From Stutzerimonas kunmingensis (GTDB taxonomy: Bacteria; Pseudomonadota; Gammaproteobacteria; Pseudomonadales; Pseudomonadaceae), in NCBI RefSeq assembly GCF_002929225.1, contig NZ_PISM01000001.1:1-64000 (forward strand): a DNA stretch of 64,000 bases, given 5' to 3'. The notes beneath the pieces were generated by a model. That model did not search any database. It saw only the letters and a list, made by a program, of their open reading frames with translations, and was not told the DNA's origin. Made by a program: the position numbers and the translations under genes. Positions 50,020-58,501 of this stretch are shown here, one piece after another. The stretch's first letter is position 1, and every line of letters begins with the position of its first letter.

Positions 50020-51279
50020 CTAGCAAGGCTTTTGCTTAGTTCTCCTTCCTCGCTTTCCGCGTCCGGCTTGGTTTGCGAGCAGCTTTTTAAAATGCTCCCA
50101 GCGGATCTGCTCGGTCTGTGCGTTGTATGTCAGTCCCCGTTCCATCTGCTCCAGTAATCTCAGACTCAGTGGCTGCTCCAGGTAATGGTCTGCTGTGACT
50201 TCTGGTGCACCACCCTCATGGCCGAGCAGATAGGCGATCGTGGATGGAGATATGCCTGACCGTTCCAGCCGAACGGCAAACGAGCGACGGAGACTTTTAA
50301 AATTGAGCCCGCCATTAACCGCCGGCGGACAGTGCTGACCGATGTATCCTGTACCCGTGCACGGCCCGCAGAAAAACCGACTTGGGTCGCGGGAGTATAG
50401 GTGCTTTGGATCGAAGCTCAGCTCGTTGAAAAGCAGAGCGTCATTGCCATCGGCCTGGCGCCGTTCTTCTACGAAATTTAGAAAGCCCATCTCCACTAGC
50501 TTCGAGCAGATTGGAATCTGCCGAGCCGACGGCCCCGTCTTCAACGACTTGTTGTAGCCATTATCGTTGATATCGATAAGGTCTACGCCGTGGACATCCT
50601 GGATCACATCATGCACACGTAGCTGGCAGAGCTCGTTAAGCCGCGCGCCGGTATAGAGCCCAAGCGGGAGCAACCAAAACCGATAGGGCTTGGCGTCCTG
50701 GTTGATTTTCGGCAGGTCGCCTGCGAGATACTTTCTGTAGGGCCAGCCTGAGAACATCTGATTCAGATTGCTATCCAGAAATGGCTTGGTGATTTCGGCG
50801 TGTTTTGTATTGCAGGTCGCGACTTTGATCGCCTCGGTAATCAGCTTGCTCTCAAGTGCTTCGTCCAGCATTCGATTGAACAACTGATAGTAGGTCGTGA
50901 GGTTTGCGCCTTTGCTACCCGACGCAGCGTTCTGCTTGAGTAACGACGGTAGCTGATCCTTCAGACGCTGTACGTCGGCCCGATCAAGCTCAGCAACTCG
51001 GCGGGTAGGATTATCTTGCGTCAGAGCGATTTTTAGTTTCTCCATCCGCGCTCGAAGCATGTGCTCGGATTTCCCTGCGTAATTGTTTTCTCGCAGAAAG
51101 CGGGACAGCGTTATGTCCATGAACTCGGTAAGCAAAGGAGAAGACTGAAAGCGGTTTATCGCATCCGTAATCGCTGAAATGTTTGCCAACGCGATTCGCA
51201 AGTGTTCTTCATGGCCGGGTTCGACGATAAGACTCAGGCCTTTGTAAAAAGGAATGGAGAGGGGGGCAGTTACATTCAT
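50020..51279 (-). CDS. tyrosine recombinase, second of a tandem pair
   Basis: 419-residue phage-type integrase. Catalytic residues: R213 (TGARLNELCQL), R331 in FKSLRRSF, H354 (LLGHEGG) and nucleophile Y366 (ADHYLEQP). The usual first His of the HxxR box is Lys here (K328), which could reduce or retune activity. The N-terminal about 150 residues resemble a core-binding SAM-like domain. It is a relative of the larger upstream integrase (both have TGARLxELCQLR and a SLKT or QLKTS stretch) and starts 162 bp after its stop. Confidence 0.88.
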   Translation of the reverse strand: MNVTAPLSIPFYKGLSLIVEPGHEEHLRIALANISAITDAINRFQSSPLLTEFMDITLSRFLRENNYAGKSEHMLRARMEKLKIALTQDNPTRRVAELDRADVQRLKDQLPSLLKQNAASGSKGANLTTYYQLFNRMLDEALESKLITEAIKVATCNTKHAEITKPFLDSNLNQMFSGWPYRKYLAGDLPKINQDAKPYRFWLLPLGLYTGARLNELCQLRVHDVIQDVHGVDLIDINDNGYNKSLKTGPSARQIPICSKLVEMGFLNFVEERRQADGNDALLFNELSFDPKHLYSRDPSRFFCGPCTGTGYIGQHCPPAVNGGLNFKSLRRSFAVRLERSGISPSTIAYLLGHEGGAPEVTADHYLEQPLSLRLLEQMERGLTYNAQTEQIRWEHFKKLLANQAGRGKRGRRTKQKPC

Positions 51280-51441
51280 ATATACCTCACAGTGGGTGAG
51301 GCTTGAGATTATTACTGGATGGATAAACAGTCAAGATAATCTATTAGGATTTACCATGCGATAGTTTTTATTGACAACTTGTCAATAATCGCAAGATGAG
51401 CAAAAGGTAAGAGCGAGCCCCTACCTTTTATTAGCTGAATA

Positions 51442-53883
51442 TTATGCGTACGTTTTCCAGTGTCGCTTAGCAACCCGCACGCTGGGGAAGGGGGTGCCAA
51501 CCGGGCGACCGACATTGAAAACGCCCTGGCGTTCTCGTAACTCTTGATAGTGCCGGTAATGGATGTGTCCCAGCCCTAGCCCGAAATCGAGCTTGTCGAG
51601 CTCGTCTTTGAGCACGTCAGACGGATAGCAGTCGCCGTACCCACCGGTGGTACTTTTATCCGAGTGGCCTACAAGCGCTTTGGCTTTCGCCAGGTCAAGG
51701 TTCTGTCTGCGAAATTGATTGATAAAGGTGTGGCGCAGACCGTGGTACGTCAGGCCGTCATCTCCCAGGCCGCAAAGCCCAAGGTAACCCCGGCTAATCT
51801 GGCTTGAGCCGAGAAACCAACGGCTCGCAACATGCCCGGGAGAAAGGTCGCCGTATACCCGAATATTGTCGAAAAGCGGAGCCTTGCCGTCTCGCTCGAC
51901 AGCTTCCAGGCGTGCTTGATGAAACTCCAGGAAGCCCGACTCGATAAGCTGCCGGTGAATCGGCACCAACCTTTCCGAATCGGACGTCTTCAGCTGTTTC
52001 GACCCGCTTCGATTGATGCTGATGAGCCAGACGCCGAGTTCTTGCCGAATGTCTTCGAGCCGTAGCTGGCACAGCTCACTTAGCCTTGCGCCTGTAAAAA
52101 GGCCAAGCAGCGGCAGCCAAAACTTGTAGTCATCCAAGCGCCAGCGCGGCGGCGTGGTCAGTGTGTAGGCCGGACCGTGAAGAAGTTTCTCGATCTGGCT
52201 TGGGCTATACGTGCGCTTCCTCGGCGCCTCGGCTCCTTTGGTGCTGAATGCCAATCCGGCCGCGATATTTTCGGTGATGTAACCCTGATCATGAGCGTAG
52301 GTGACAAGGGCCCTTGCCAGCTCAAAAAACTTTTTCGCAGTGCGAGGGTTGATTGGCTCGAACTTACCGTCGCTAATGATCTTACTTAGCGGCTGGTTAC
52401 GCGTGGCACGGAGGCGATGCCGGTTCTTCGGATAGCTACGCAGATGATCGCGTAGCGTGTTGAATTCAGCGCGAGTCAGCGTCTCGACTTGCCGGTGCCC
52501 GCCAAGCAGCTCGCACAGGCCTTCCAGGCGGGCCTTTGCGGTAATGCGAGTCCGCGGGTTAGCCCAGGCGCCTTCACGAATTTGCCGTTCTTCGTATTCC
52601 TTTACCAAAGCTGCGAGGCTCAACCCTGCGTTTGAACCACGCGCCGGCGAGACAATGCGATCGTTGACGGAGGGTTGCGTAAAGAGGGTTTCAAGCTTGG
52701 CTTTCTGCGCGTCGGGCAGAACGCTCCCGAGCGCATTCAGCAACGCGAGCGTGCCTGGATCCTGTGGCGGTGCCACAGCATCTGTCGGCGAGTTCAGCTC
52801 CGGAATCGTCTGCATAGGCTCGGCGGTTGCAGCAGAACCCAACATCCGCCGAACCAGGTCACCGATTTCCTGCATGGCTTGGGCGTAAGGATCTTGGTGA
52901 TCGTCTTCCTGAAAGTAACGCAACAGCACCTTATCAACCTTCTGCAGCGTATACGTCAGCATGAGGACCGCAATGATGATGGAGCTAGTGAGCAGCTCAA
53001 CCCGAAAGCTTTTCTTTTCTCTCAGATGCGCTTTCATGCACAGCGGATCGAGTTCGATAAGCATCACATAAAGCCCCGATCCCTCCTGCACCAAGAGCGC
53101 TCGATCAATGATGCGGAGCTTCAGATGCATCGCGTTGGCTTGCTGAAGATGAAAATGCAAAGCTTGCCGAGATTGCGGTAGTGCTGGGGGGATGTGCATG
53201 AGATTCCGACCCTGGTCTGGGCGGGCATGGCACAGGTATTCATAAAGCGTCATCGCTGCAAACGCAGGAGATTCTTTCGAGTAGCGACCTGGAGAGGGTG
53301 GGACAGTCTCAAGCACATCAAGGGCGGCGTAAATGTACCGGGCAGCGTCGCTGGCGACGTTGTGATTGCAGGTTCCGAGCGGCCAGTCGAAGCGTACGAA
53401 CCCAACGCCAAGCGCTTTTACCAGTGCGGGCGTTGGTGTCAGTGCGAAGAAAATTTCGCCCCCTGGCTCGTGGCTATAGAGCACTACACGCTCGGCACTC
53501 TCTTTCATCATGCGAGCGTCGGCGACCGAAAGGTCTTGGTTCGCGAGCTTCATTGGCGACGGGCGGACTTTCCAAACTCGGTCGGCGAATTTAAGTGCTT
53601 CCGCTACCGCAAGGTGAAACCTTTGGAGGTCAACCAGCAGGCGGTCAGAAAAGAGCTCGACGTAGTGCTCGGTTGCCTTGGCAAGGAACTGCTCGAAAGA
53701 AGCATTCAGGTACTTAGCGAGATCGCGGGCTAGGGCTTCGTCGTGACTTAGCGCCCACCGGATTTGCGCGGGCAGCTTGGGGTTGGCTGCGAAATGCTTT
53801 GGGAAAGTCAGGTAGTACTGGAAGCCGGTTTTGGCTTGATAGACGAGGTGCGGAACACCTGTTTTGCTTTGGCGCTGGGACAT
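51442..53883 (-). CDS. large tyrosine recombinase, probable island integrase at ssrA
   Basis: 813 residues from ATG 53883 (MSQRQSKTGVPHLVYQAKTG), with AAAGG before it. The C-terminal third is a complete tyrosine recombinase: R in FTGARLSELCQL, H-x-x-R in YHGLRHTF, H in LVGHSDKST and Tyr in GGYGDCYPSD. The N-terminal about 330 residues resemble the large-integrase class with a DUF6538-like start (VYQAKTGFQYYLTFPK), followed by an Ala/Pro linker and a core-binding domain. Its start is 99 bp from the tmRNA 3' end, the standard layout of an ssrA-specific island integrase. Confidence 0.92.
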   Translation of the reverse strand: MSQRQSKTGVPHLVYQAKTGFQYYLTFPKHFAANPKLPAQIRWALSHDEALARDLAKYLNASFEQFLAKATEHYVELFSDRLLVDLQRFHLAVAEALKFADRVWKVRPSPMKLANQDLSVADARMMKESAERVVLYSHEPGGEIFFALTPTPALVKALGVGFVRFDWPLGTCNHNVASDAARYIYAALDVLETVPPSPGRYSKESPAFAAMTLYEYLCHARPDQGRNLMHIPPALPQSRQALHFHLQQANAMHLKLRIIDRALLVQEGSGLYVMLIELDPLCMKAHLREKKSFRVELLTSSIIIAVLMLTYTLQKVDKVLLRYFQEDDHQDPYAQAMQEIGDLVRRMLGSAATAEPMQTIPELNSPTDAVAPPQDPGTLALLNALGSVLPDAQKAKLETLFTQPSVNDRIVSPARGSNAGLSLAALVKEYEERQIREGAWANPRTRITAKARLEGLCELLGGHRQVETLTRAEFNTLRDHLRSYPKNRHRLRATRNQPLSKIISDGKFEPINPRTAKKFFELARALVTYAHDQGYITENIAAGLAFSTKGAEAPRKRTYSPSQIEKLLHGPAYTLTTPPRWRLDDYKFWLPLLGLFTGARLSELCQLRLEDIRQELGVWLISINRSGSKQLKTSDSERLVPIHRQLIESGFLEFHQARLEAVERDGKAPLFDNIRVYGDLSPGHVASRWFLGSSQISRGYLGLCGLGDDGLTYHGLRHTFINQFRRQNLDLAKAKALVGHSDKSTTGGYGDCYPSDVLKDELDKLDFGLGLGHIHYRHYQELRERQGVFNVGRPVGTPFPSVRVAKRHWKTYA

Positions 53884-53945
53884 GATGGCATACCTTTTGG
53901 ATTCACAGACGGACTGTGAGTAATCCAATGCCATCAAATCTGGTC

Positions 53946-53972
53946 TGAAACCCGCGTTCTAGACGGGTTTCA
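53946..53972 (-). terminator. terminator following tmRNA
   Basis: TGAAACCCG (53946-53954) pairs perfectly with CGGGTTTCA (53964-53972), 10 bases beyond the tmRNA CCA end. Read on the minus strand it is followed by GACCAGATTT. It lies on the island side of the att region. Confidence 0.75.
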
Positions 53973-53981
53973 GTGTTGAAA

Positions 53982-54360
53982 TGGTGGAGCCGGGGGGATT
54001 TGAACCCCCGTCCGCCAGCTCTCCGCTATCGGTTCTACATGCTTAGCCAGATCTACTGAGTTAACTCCGCGCCGCCCGATTGGCAGGGTGCTTGGAGCGA
54101 GCTGTATGAGTTTTAGCCGTTACGTCTACAGCGAACTTGGCGGCGATCCTGTTCTGTCTGACAGTCATTTCGGGTTTACAGGCATCCCCTAGTGACCGCT
54201 GGAGCCGAAGCTACCAGATGAAGGTTAGGCGGCTAGCGCGTACCCTTCGTAGTTGTCGTCGTTGGCAACTATAAGTTTGCAACAGTTTATTTACGAGTTC
54301 TGTTACCAACTCGGCATGCCCCTCAAGTTTTGTTACCGGCGTCGAATCCTAATCGGCCCC
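53982..54360 (-). ncRNA. ssrA: transfer-messenger RNA (tmRNA)
   Basis: One-piece tmRNA for rescue of stalled ribosomes. The 5' end GGGGCCGATT is at 54360, the 3' end is GGTTCAAATCCCCCCGGCTCCACCA-like with CCA at 53984-53982, and both form the Ala-type tRNA half. The resume codon starts the tag ANDDNYEGYALAA followed by TAA (around 54229-54270). The gene is intact although the island integrates at its 3' end, because the element regenerates the end on insertion. Its partner smpB is 9.4 kb to the right. Confidence 0.96.
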
Positions 54361-54387
54361 TGGTGACGCTTGTGGTGCTGGGGCGGG

Positions 54388-54416
54388 AGTGTACGGCGAT
54401 CCTTTCGGGATGTCGA
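54388..54416 (-). promoter_or_regulatory. ssrA promoter
   Basis: TCGACA (54411-54416), 17 bp spacer, TACACT (54388-54393) on the minus strand, leaving a leader of about 20 bases before the mature tmRNA 5' end. A 10-bp dyad CACTTTTTAA / TTAAAAAGTG (54418-54446) lies just upstream and may be a terminator for the preceding gene. Confidence 0.7.
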
Positions 54417-54493
54417 TCACTTTTTAATCATGCTGGTTAAAAAGTGTACAGGCAGCTGCGGCAGGATCGCTTTCACGATCCCGCCGCCTCGGC

Positions 54494-54799
54494 TCAGTTG
54501 CCGCCGCCGGAGCCGGAGCCTGCGGTGCCGCCGCTACCGGAGCTGCCAGGGCCTTTCAGTTCTTGCAGGGCTTTGGTGGAGTGGGCGATGCAGGCCTCGG
54601 TGTCGCCGGACTGCTGGGCTTGGCGCGCCTGCTGGACGTACTCCTCGACTTTGCTCTTGGCCGGCTCACCCAGGGTCGCGGTGCTGGTGGCCATGTTGTC
54701 ATCGATTTCCTGCAGGTTGGTCTGGCACAGGTCGTTCTGGGCGAAGACGGCGGGGCTGGCTAGCAGTACCGCGGATGCGAGCAGTGCATGAACTTTCAT
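54494..54799 (-). CDS. small secreted protein
   Basis: 101 residues from ATG 54799 (MKVHALLASAVLLASPAVFA, signal peptide; GAGGA ribosome site). The mature part is helical (QNDLCQTNLQEIDDNMATSTATLG) with two Cys that may pair (DLCQ, EACIA), and ends in a Gly/Ser-rich tail. Housekeeping side of the island border. No function known. Confidence 0.75.
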   Translation of the reverse strand: MKVHALLASAVLLASPAVFAQNDLCQTNLQEIDDNMATSTATLGEPAKSKVEEYVQQARQAQQSGDTEACIAHSTKALQELKGPGSSGSGGTAGSGSGGGN

Positions 54800-54942
54800 T
54801 GTGGGTCCTCCAGTCTTGTGGACTTCCCGGGCCTGCCTGATAACTGCTGAAACGGCGGCGCCGAGTCGAATCGAACCCGTCAGGGGCTCTAAAATTCCGA
54901 CTGCGATTGCGCGTGAGCGTTCATCGAAGCGACACAAACGAA

Positions 54943-54970
54943 ACGGCCCCGCTTCGCTGAGCGGGGCCGT
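54943..54970 (-). terminator. terminator of the lactate operon
   Basis: ACGGCCCCGCT (54943-54953) pairs perfectly with AGCGGGGCCGT (54960-54970). It begins 10 bp past the dld stop. Confidence 0.88.
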
Positions 54971-54980
54971 AGTGCCCTTT

Positions 54981-57833
54981 CTAGAGCGGCTGCGTGGCTG
55001 TTTTGCTTCGCGTTACACGGTCAACCAGATAGACCAGGCCGTGATAGTCGATCTGGCCATGACGCGACAGGCCGATCTCGCAGGTGCGGCTGGTGGATAT
55101 GCCTTCATCGCAGATCTGCACCGCATCCTTCAGGCTGCGCAGGGCGTGACCGTTGAGCTCCGGGGTGGTGAAGCCTTTGTCTCCGGCGAAACCGCAGCAA
55201 TGAATGCCTTCGGGCACCACGACTTCCCTGGCGCAGCGACGAGCGATATCGATCAGTGCCTGTGATTCCCCAAGGTGCTGGGTGCTGCAGGTAACGTGCA
55301 CGGCGATCGCCTTTTCCTGCGGGACGAAGTCCAGCTTGTCGAGCAGGTGCGTGCGGATGAAGCGCACCGGATCGTACAGGTCGAGGCGCTGATCGGTCAG
55401 GCCCTGGACCAGGCGGAGCGTGCAGGGGCTGGTATCGCAGTAGATTGGGTCGAGCCCGCCGCGGCTGGCCTTGAGCAGCGCGTCGAGCATTTCCTGACGC
55501 TTACGCTCGCCCTGTTCAGCGTAACCCTTGGAAGCAAACGGCTGGCCGCAGCACAGATCGTTCAGCTGCTCGGGGAAAATCACCTGGTAGCCGGCCTTTT
55601 CCAGGAGGCTGCGGGTCTTGTCGAGCAGCGGCTCCTGCTCCTGATCGCGTGCGGCCGGCGCCATGGCACGAGAAACGCAGGCCGCCAGATAGACCACACG
55701 TGGGCGCTCATCCTGAGCGGCGGGCTGGGGCAGGTGCAGGCGCTGCAGGGGCTGCGGCATGGCCGGTGTCCACTGCGGAACGCGGCCCTTGCTGACGTTG
55801 CTCATGGTTGCGGACAGCTTGGCCAGGCGCTTGGTGCCGAGGATGATGTGCGCGCCGTTGGCGGCATGCAGCATGAAGCGAGTGCCCTGCACGGCCGTGG
55901 AGAAGTGATCGGCCAGCCAGTTGGCGGTTCCGGTTTTGCTCGCTTCACGCCCGCGCAGCTTGCGCACCAGATCGCCAGTGTTGATGCCGACCGGGCAGCG
56001 CTGGGCGCAGAGGCCGGTGGCGGCGCAGGTTTCCACGCCGTGGTAGTGGTAGAGCCGCTCGATTTCCGTGGTGTCGACACCGGCGCGCTTGCGCGCCTGG
56101 ATATCGCGCCAGATGACGATGCGCTGGCGCGGCGTCAGGGTCAGCCCGTTGGATGGGCAGACCGGCTCGCAGAAGCCGCACTCGATGCACTTGTCGACGA
56201 TCTCGTCGGCGGCGGGCATCGGCTTGAGGTTCTTCAGGTGGATGTCCGGGTCTTCGGAGAGCACTACGTCCGGGTTGAGGATGCCGGTGGGGTCGAGCAG
56301 GCGCTTGATCTTCCACATCAGCGCGTAGGCTTCGCTGCCCCATTCCAGCTCGACGAAGGGCGCCATGTTGCGGCCGGTGCCGTGTTCGGCCTTGAGCGCG
56401 CCGCCGAATTCGACGGCGACCAGCTGCGCCACTTCGCCCATGAAGGCTTCGTAACGGGCGACCTGCGCCGGATCATCGAAGCCCTGGGTGAAGACGAAGT
56501 GCAGATTGCCCTCCAGCGCATGGCCGAAGAGGATCGCCTCGTCGTAGCGGTGCTTGTCGAGCAGCTCGATGAGGCGGTTGACACCCTCGGCCAGGCGCTC
56601 GACCGGGAAGGTGACGTCTTCGATGATCACCGTGGTGCCGGTCTGGCGCACGGCGCCGACTGCCGGGAAGGTGTCCTTGCGGATCTTCCAAAGCTGGTTG
56701 TAGACCACCGGGTCTTCGCTGAAGTCGACCTGCTTTTCCACCGGGAAATGCGCGATGGAGGTCATGATCAGGTTGATCTGCTCGTGCAGCAGCGACTGGC
56801 TGGCGGCGCGCGATTCGATTAAGAGTGCGCAGGCGGTCGGCGATAGTTCCTTCACCCACTCGGGCATGCCGGCCTTGTGTTCGACCGAGCGCAGACTGCG
56901 GCGGTCCAGCAGCTCCACGGCGGACACCGGTTGTTGCTTGAGCACCGGTACGGCCAGGCAGCAGGTTTCCACGTCAGGGAACACCACCAGCGCGCTGGCT
57001 TTGTGCGGGTGATCCGGCACGGTGTCGTAGGTCACCGCGCTGATAAAGCCCAGCGTGCCTTCGGAACCGACCATCAGGTGGTTGAGGATGTCCAGCGGCT
57101 CGTCGTAGTCGACCAGCGCATTGAGCGAGAAACCGGTGGTGTTCTTCAGTCGGTACTTGTGACGGATCTTCGCCGCGAGTTCGCTGTTGGCGCGGGTCTC
57201 GCGCCCGAGTTCGGCCAATTGATCGAGCAGCGCTGCATGGCTCCGGCGGAAGGCGGCAACGCTGGAGGCATCTTCGCTGTCGACCACGGTGCCATCGGCC
57301 AGTACGACACGCAGCCCGGCGAGGGTCTTGTAAGTGTTCTGCGCAGTGCCGCAGCACATGCCGCTGGAGTTGTTAGCGACGATGCCGCCGATCTTGGCGG
57401 CGTTAATCGAGGCCGGATCAGGGCCGATCTTGCGCTGAAATGGCGCAAGCACGGCGTTGGCATTGGCGCCGATTACGCCGGGCTGCAGGCGGATCTGCTC
57501 GCCGCCGTTGCGAATCTCGCGGCCGTTCCAGTTGTCGCCGAGCACGATCAGCACCGAGTCGCTGATCGCCTGGCCGGACAGGCTGGTGCCCGCGGCACGG
57601 AAGGTCACCGGGACGTTTTCCGCATGGGCCAGCTTGAGCAGCGCGATCACCTCGGCTTCGGATTCGACGCGCACCACCAGCTTGGGAATCAACCGGTAGA
57701 AGCTGGCGTCGGTGCCGAAGGCGAGGGTGGAGAGCGGGTCGTCGAAGCGCCGCTCGACCGGGATCAGGCGTTCGACTTCGCCGAGGAACACTGCCGGCAA
57801 AGGCGCGCGTTCGATTTGGGCCGGCGCGTTCAT
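54981..57833 (-). CDS. dld: FAD/Fe-S D-lactate dehydrogenase (D-iLDH)
   Basis: 950-residue NAD-independent D-lactate dehydrogenase, last gene of the lactate operon. The FAD-binding PCMH domain (about 40-220, TFRAAGTSLSGQAISD) is followed by the FAD-linked oxidase C domain (to about 490), two 4Fe-4S motifs (CIECGFCEPVCPS; CAATGLCAQRCPVG) and a CCG-type domain (LCCGQPF; HCCGFAGDKGF). It passes electrons to quinone. ATG 57833 overlaps the lutC stop by 4 bases. Same order as reported for P. stutzeri lldR-lldP-lldABC-dld. Confidence 0.92.
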   Translation of the reverse strand: MNAPAQIERAPLPAVFLGEVERLIPVERRFDDPLSTLAFGTDASFYRLIPKLVVRVESEAEVIALLKLAHAENVPVTFRAAGTSLSGQAISDSVLIVLGDNWNGREIRNGGEQIRLQPGVIGANANAVLAPFQRKIGPDPASINAAKIGGIVANNSSGMCCGTAQNTYKTLAGLRVVLADGTVVDSEDASSVAAFRRSHAALLDQLAELGRETRANSELAAKIRHKYRLKNTTGFSLNALVDYDEPLDILNHLMVGSEGTLGFISAVTYDTVPDHPHKASALVVFPDVETCCLAVPVLKQQPVSAVELLDRRSLRSVEHKAGMPEWVKELSPTACALLIESRAASQSLLHEQINLIMTSIAHFPVEKQVDFSEDPVVYNQLWKIRKDTFPAVGAVRQTGTTVIIEDVTFPVERLAEGVNRLIELLDKHRYDEAILFGHALEGNLHFVFTQGFDDPAQVARYEAFMGEVAQLVAVEFGGALKAEHGTGRNMAPFVELEWGSEAYALMWKIKRLLDPTGILNPDVVLSEDPDIHLKNLKPMPAADEIVDKCIECGFCEPVCPSNGLTLTPRQRIVIWRDIQARKRAGVDTTEIERLYHYHGVETCAATGLCAQRCPVGINTGDLVRKLRGREASKTGTANWLADHFSTAVQGTRFMLHAANGAHIILGTKRLAKLSATMSNVSKGRVPQWTPAMPQPLQRLHLPQPAAQDERPRVVYLAACVSRAMAPAARDQEQEPLLDKTRSLLEKAGYQVIFPEQLNDLCCGQPFASKGYAEQGERKRQEMLDALLKASRGGLDPIYCDTSPCTLRLVQGLTDQRLDLYDPVRFIRTHLLDKLDFVPQEKAIAVHVTCSTQHLGESQALIDIARRCAREVVVPEGIHCCGFAGDKGFTTPELNGHALRSLKDAVQICDEGISTSRTCEIGLSRHGQIDYHGLVYLVDRVTRSKTATQPL

Positions 57834-58501
57834 GCGTCCTCCAGGATCAGCAGGATCAGATCCTTCGGACCATGGGCGCCATAAGCCAGCACCTGTTCGA
57901 TGTCGGCGGTTTTCGACGGGCCGGAAACCAGCAGCGCATTGGTCGGCATGCCGGCGGCCCACTGGAACTTCTGCTGGATCTCGTAGAAGTTGTCGTGGAT
58001 TTCGCTGGCCTTGAGGATGGCGAAATGCACCGGTGGCACCAGGCTCATCAGGCGCGGCTCCTCGCGGGTCGGCCACATGATCAGACTGCCGGTGGAGGCG
58101 ATGGCGCCGAGTGTGCCGGTGAGGCTCGCCGGTGTGTCGTTGAACAGCTCGTCCTTCCATTCCTCGACCGGGCGGTCGTAGGCCTTCAGCGTCGGCAGGC
58201 CTTCACGGCCGGCGCAATGCTCGGTGAAGCGCTGGCCGTACGGCGTGGTTGGGGCAATCAGCAGGCTCGGCAGCTGGCGGTCGTGCAGCAGCTGTTCGAG
58301 CAGGGCGGGCCAACCGGCGTCGGTGGTCAGGTGAATCTCGGTGTGCACTGCTTCCATCAACTGACGCAGACGGGCGATGCGCTGCTCGGGCGCGTAGCTC
58401 CAGGGCTGGGTGACCAGCGATACGTCGTAGTCATCGACGATAGGCGTGGTGCCTTCCAGGCTCTTTTTCAGCTTGGCGAGGATATTGGCCTTGGCGCTCA
58501 T
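57830..58501 (-). CDS. lutC: L-lactate utilisation protein LutC
   Basis: 223 residues (DUF162/LUD domain) from ATG 58501, MSAKANILAKLKKSLEG. It ends SKTADIEQVLAYGAHGPKDLILLIL, the conserved LUD end. Third part of the LutABC (LldABC) L-lactate oxidising complex. Four-base overlaps with lutB and dld show coupled translation. Confidence 0.92.
   Translation of the reverse strand: MSAKANILAKLKKSLEGTTPIVDDYDVSLVTQPWSYAPEQRIARLRQLMEAVHTEIHLTTDAGWPALLEQLLHDRQLPSLLIAPTTPYGQRFTEHCAGREGLPTLKAYDRPVEEWKDELFNDTPASLTGTLGAIASTGSLIMWPTREEPRLMSLVPPVHFAILKASEIHDNFYEIQQKFQWAAGMPTNALLVSGPSKTADIEQVLAYGAHGPKDLILLILEDA

Noticed and set aside
54848..54900. Possible tRNA T-arm (GGGTTCGATTCGACTC on the minus strand)
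   Set aside because: No matching acceptor, D or anticodon arms around it.
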